Positions 32,096 through 34,415 of a stretch of DNA of 34,415 nt are shown here, one piece after another. This stretch comes from Marinilabiliaceae bacterium. GTDB taxonomy: Bacteria; Bacteroidota; Bacteroidia; Bacteroidales; Marinilabiliaceae. Where the stretch lies: assembly GCA_016933045.1 (NCBI GenBank), contig JAFGBR010000056.1:1-34415 (forward strand), read 5' to 3'. The position numbers and the translations under genes are program-made. Position 1 is the stretch's first letter; every line of letters starts with the position of its first letter. The notes under the pieces were generated by a model. It was not told the origin of the DNA. It saw nothing but the letters and a program-made list of their open reading frames with translations, and searched no databases.

Positions 32096-33569
32096 TCCCA
32101 AAAAGATACTATACCCTATAATGTTTGTTGGAACCGGTTCCGATGTGGGAAAAAGCGTTATTACTGCCGGGTTTTGCCGTATATTTCTTCAGGATGGATA
32201 TAAACCCGCCCCTTTCAAATCGCAAAATATGTCGCTCAACAGCTTTGTTACACCTGAGGGAGGTGAAATTGGCAGAGCACAAGCTGTTCAGGCAGAAGCA
32301 TGCAGGCTTGATTGCCATACCGATATGAACCCGGTTCTCTTAAAACCCAGTTCCGACAAAACATCTCAAGTTATTTTAAATGGCAAAGTCTTGGGAAATT
32401 ATCCGGCTGGGAACTATTTTAACGGAGATTTAAAATCAATTTTATTCAATGAAGCCATTAATGCATTTAACCGTTTAGCAAAAAAGCACCACCCGGTTGT
32501 TATTGAAGGTGCTGGAAGTATCTCAGAACTCAATCTTAAACAAAACGATATTGCCAATATGCGAATTGCCGTGGCAACCAAAGCATCAACATTTTTAATT
32601 GCCGATATCGAAAGAGGTGGCGTTTTTGCCAGTGTTTATGGATCTGTTAAACTATTGGAAACGAGAGAAAGAGAACGTATTAAAGGAATTTTCATTAATA
32701 AATTCAGGGGAGATATTGCTTTGTTTGAGAAAGGCAAAGCAATTTTGGAAGAACTTACAGGAATTCCCGTATTGGGAGTAATTCCATCTTTTAATCATAT
32801 CCATATTGAAGAAGAGGATTCCGTTTCGCTCGAACGAAAAGCTACGCTTGCAACAGATAACAAGGTTAATATTGTTGTAGTATTATTGCACCGCATGTCA
32901 AATTTCACCGATTTTGAACGCCTGGAGCAAGATGAAAGGGTACATCTTTATTATTCTAACAATAAAGAAGAATTACGAAAAGCAGATATAATTATCATTC
33001 CGGGTTCAAAAAACACCATTGCCGACCTTATTGAGCTACGCAGAAATGGCATTGCATCTGAAATAAGTCAACTGGCACGCCAGGGAAAACCAGTTATCGG
33101 GATTTGTGGTGGTTACCAGATGATGGGACAACGTATAGAAGACCCTCATCAGGTTGAAGGTGAAATTGAAGCCATCCCCGGTTTAAACATCTTGCCTGTA
33201 AGTACGATACTATGCGAAGAAAAACAGACCGTGCAAACAAACTTTCATTATAAAAATTATACTTCAAAATGTACCGGCTACGAGATACACATGGGAAACA
33301 CCCTAATTGCGGAAGGTTGTGAACCTGTAAATAAAACCAATAACGGGATTTCAGAAGGATGCCGATTATCGGAAAATACATGGGGGAGCTATATGCACGG
33401 AATACTAGACAATCGGGTGGTAATTGAAGATATTTTAAAACCGTTTACCAACAAAACTGCAACCACTATCGATTATAAGGAATTCAAACAAAAGGAATAC
33501 GATAAACTGGCGCAACATATAAGAGAAAATGTAGATATGGAAACCTTTTACAAAATTATTACAGCATGA
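32088..33569 (+). CDS. cobQ: Cobyric acid synthase (glutamine-hydrolysing)
   Basis: A 493-residue amidotransferase that amidates four side chains of adenosylcobyrinic acid a,c-diamide to give cobyric acid. The N-terminal dethiobiotin-synthetase-like domain has FVGTGSDVGKS (13-23), then KSQNMSLNSFVTPEGGEIGRAQ and VIEGAGSISELNL. The C-terminal class I glutamine amidotransferase domain has nucleophile C340 in GICGGYQMMG and H437 in YMHGILDN. The ATG at 32088 is preferred: the frame can be extended to a TTG at 32076, but MNSPKK gives the normal family start and an ATGAATAG overlap with the upstream stop. The next gene overlaps through ATGA. Confidence 0.95.
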   Translation: MNSPKKILYPIMFVGTGSDVGKSVITAGFCRIFLQDGYKPAPFKSQNMSLNSFVTPEGGEIGRAQAVQAEACRLDCHTDMNPVLLKPSSDKTSQVILNGKVLGNYPAGNYFNGDLKSILFNEAINAFNRLAKKHHPVVIEGAGSISELNLKQNDIANMRIAVATKASTFLIADIERGGVFASVYGSVKLLETRERERIKGIFINKFRGDIALFEKGKAILEELTGIPVLGVIPSFNHIHIEEEDSVSLERKATLATDNKVNIVVVLLHRMSNFTDFERLEQDERVHLYYSNNKEELRKADIIIIPGSKNTIADLIELRRNGIASEISQLARQGKPVIGICGGYQMMGQRIEDPHQVEGEIEAIPGLNILPVSTILCEEKQTVQTNFHYKNYTSKCTGYEIHMGNTLIAEGCEPVNKTNNGISEGCRLSENTWGSYMHGILDNRVVIEDILKPFTNKTATTIDYKEFKQKEYDKLAQHIRENVDMETFYKIITA

Positions 33570-34415
33570 TACAGGGACATGGCGATGATATATACAATTA
33601 TAAGGATATCAGGGCAAATTTCAGTTCCAATATCAATCCTGAGGGGATTAATCCTGCATTAATATCTCATTTATACGAGCACATTAATGCTATAACAAAT
33701 TATCCGAGCCCCCTTGCAGAAAATTTGAGGGACAAAATTAGTGAGCTAAAAAAAATTCAAGCAGAAAGCATACTTGTAACCAATGGTGCAGTGGAAGCTT
33801 TTTATTTAATTGCATCCTTACGTCCAGGGGCTAGTTCTGTTGTATACATACCTTCTTTCTCAGAATACGAAGATGCCTGTAAAACATATAATCATAAAAT
33901 AGAATATAGGAATAACAATAATTTTTCAAAAAACGAAAACTTTATTAACAACGATATGGTTTGGTTAGGCAACCCAAATAATCCCGATGGTAAAGTGTTT
34001 TCGTCAGAAAGCATAAAAGAATTAACCGGAAAATTCACTAAAACCATTTTTGTTATTGATGAAGCCTATATTGATTTTATAGCAAATGCTGTTTCGTTTG
34101 CACAGGAAGCAAGTCAAATAAATAATTTGGTGGTGGTTAGTTCACTTACAAAAAAATATGTAATTCCAGGACTGCGATTGGGCTATCTTATTGGTCATCC
34201 TAACATTACTGAGATTATTAAGCATAAACTAATGCCTTGGCGAATAAGTTCCTTGGCTATTGAAGCAGGATTATTTTGTCTGTCTGATGAAACTAATAAT
34301 CCTTTTAGAGTTGACAAGTGGTTGAAAGAATCTAAAAGAACACAGGAAGCTATTGATGACCTGGAAGGTTTTAATGTCCTGCCATCCGAAACTACATTTT
34401 TTCTTGTAAAAAGCC
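33566..34415 (+). CDS. cobD: CobD/HisC-like PLP aminotransferase-fold enzyme (partial, 3' end beyond the window)
   Basis: About 283 residues are visible and the frame is still open at the window end. It starts MIQGHGDDIYNYKDIRANFS, with an early NYPSPLAENL, then LVTNGAVEAFYLI, the substrate/cofactor motif WLGNPNNPDGK, and VIDEAYIDF. The PLP lysine lies in SSLTKKYVIPGLRLGYLIG. This is the fold-type I class shared by histidinol-phosphate aminotransferase and CobD (L-threonine-O-3-phosphate decarboxylase, source of the aminopropanol linker of B12). The early GHGDD and its place right after cobQ (ATGA overlap) favour CobD. The full C-terminus is not available. Confidence 0.85.
   Translation, partial: MIQGHGDDIYNYKDIRANFSSNINPEGINPALISHLYEHINAITNYPSPLAENLRDKISELKKIQAESILVTNGAVEAFYLIASLRPGASSVVYIPSFSEYEDACKTYNHKIEYRNNNNFSKNENFINNDMVWLGNPNNPDGKVFSSESIKELTGKFTKTIFVIDEAYIDFIANAVSFAQEASQINNLVVVSSLTKKYVIPGLRLGYLIGHPNITEIIKHKLMPWRISSLAIEAGLFCLSDETNNPFRVDKWLKESKRTQEAIDDLEGFNVLPSETTFFLVKS

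Noticed and set aside
1-34415. Mobile element, phage or CRISPR content
   Set aside because: No transposase, integrase, phage structural gene or regularly spaced repeat was recognised in either strand; the only long direct repeat is the pair around the SNF2 gene.

Overview
The window looks like a chromosome segment of a low-GC, probably anaerobic or microaerophilic member of the Bacteroidota (Bacteroidales/Marinilabiliales-like). The pointers are TonB-dependent receptors with an N-terminal carboxypeptidase-regulatory-like domain, a Xus-like receptor/lipoprotein/PepSY trio, Bacteroidota-type promoters (TTTG-N19-TAnnTTTG, exact at 19270-19300), an FNR-type regulator, FeoAB and NifX-like proteins. 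No tRNA, rRNA, CRISPR array, transposase or integrase was seen.

Layout. (1) 1-4.1 kb: a few codons of an upstream gene, then a 1170-aa SWIM/SNF2 helicase of visibly higher GC than its right-hand neighbours. It is bracketed by a roughly 50-bp imperfect direct repeat. (2) 4.1-6.2 kb, minus strand: a DUF302 protein, a TDT/SLAC1-family membrane transporter and a small CoA-binding protein. (3) 6.2-10.2 kb, minus strand: a tight operon NifX-like / ilvB / ilvN / CoA-disulfide-reductase-like flavoprotein, ending at a hairpin terminator. (4) 10.2-11.3 kb: an intergenic region packed with perfect dyads, then a divergent Crp/Fnr regulator with all four FNR-type cysteines. (5) 11.4-16.8 kb, minus strand: an iron/anaerobiosis block: NifX-like, DUF4405 membrane protein, ribA, zinc-ribbon protein, TrmO-like protein, small DUF5320-like protein, feoA, feoB and an FMN split-barrel protein. 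It closes at a terminator shared with the fnr-like gene. (6) 17.3-34.4 kb, plus strand: a corrinoid block: a cbiJ-cbiD fusion, then a promoter and cobalamin riboswitch driving a long gene series. That series is BtuB-like receptor, CbiK-type lipoprotein, second TonB receptor, DUF4374-like surface lipoprotein, PepSY membrane protein, BtuF-, BtuC- and BtuD-like ABC importer, a nitrilase-family amidohydrolase, cobQ, and a cobD/hisC-like aminotransferase cut by the window end.

The corrinoid block is the most interesting part. Under one B12 riboswitch it merges three modules usually discussed separately: BtuB/BtuFCD corrinoid import, an IhtB-like (CbiK-fold) chelatase lipoprotein, and a XusABC-like set known from xenosiderophore use. 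It also carries a nitrilase-superfamily enzyme with an intact Glu-Lys-Cys triad directly before cobQ and cobD. A reasonable inference is an uptake and remodelling system for corrinoids, or for cobalt or tetrapyrrole chelates, in which the amidohydrolase supplies a hydrolytic salvage step. That function is not shown by the sequence itself.
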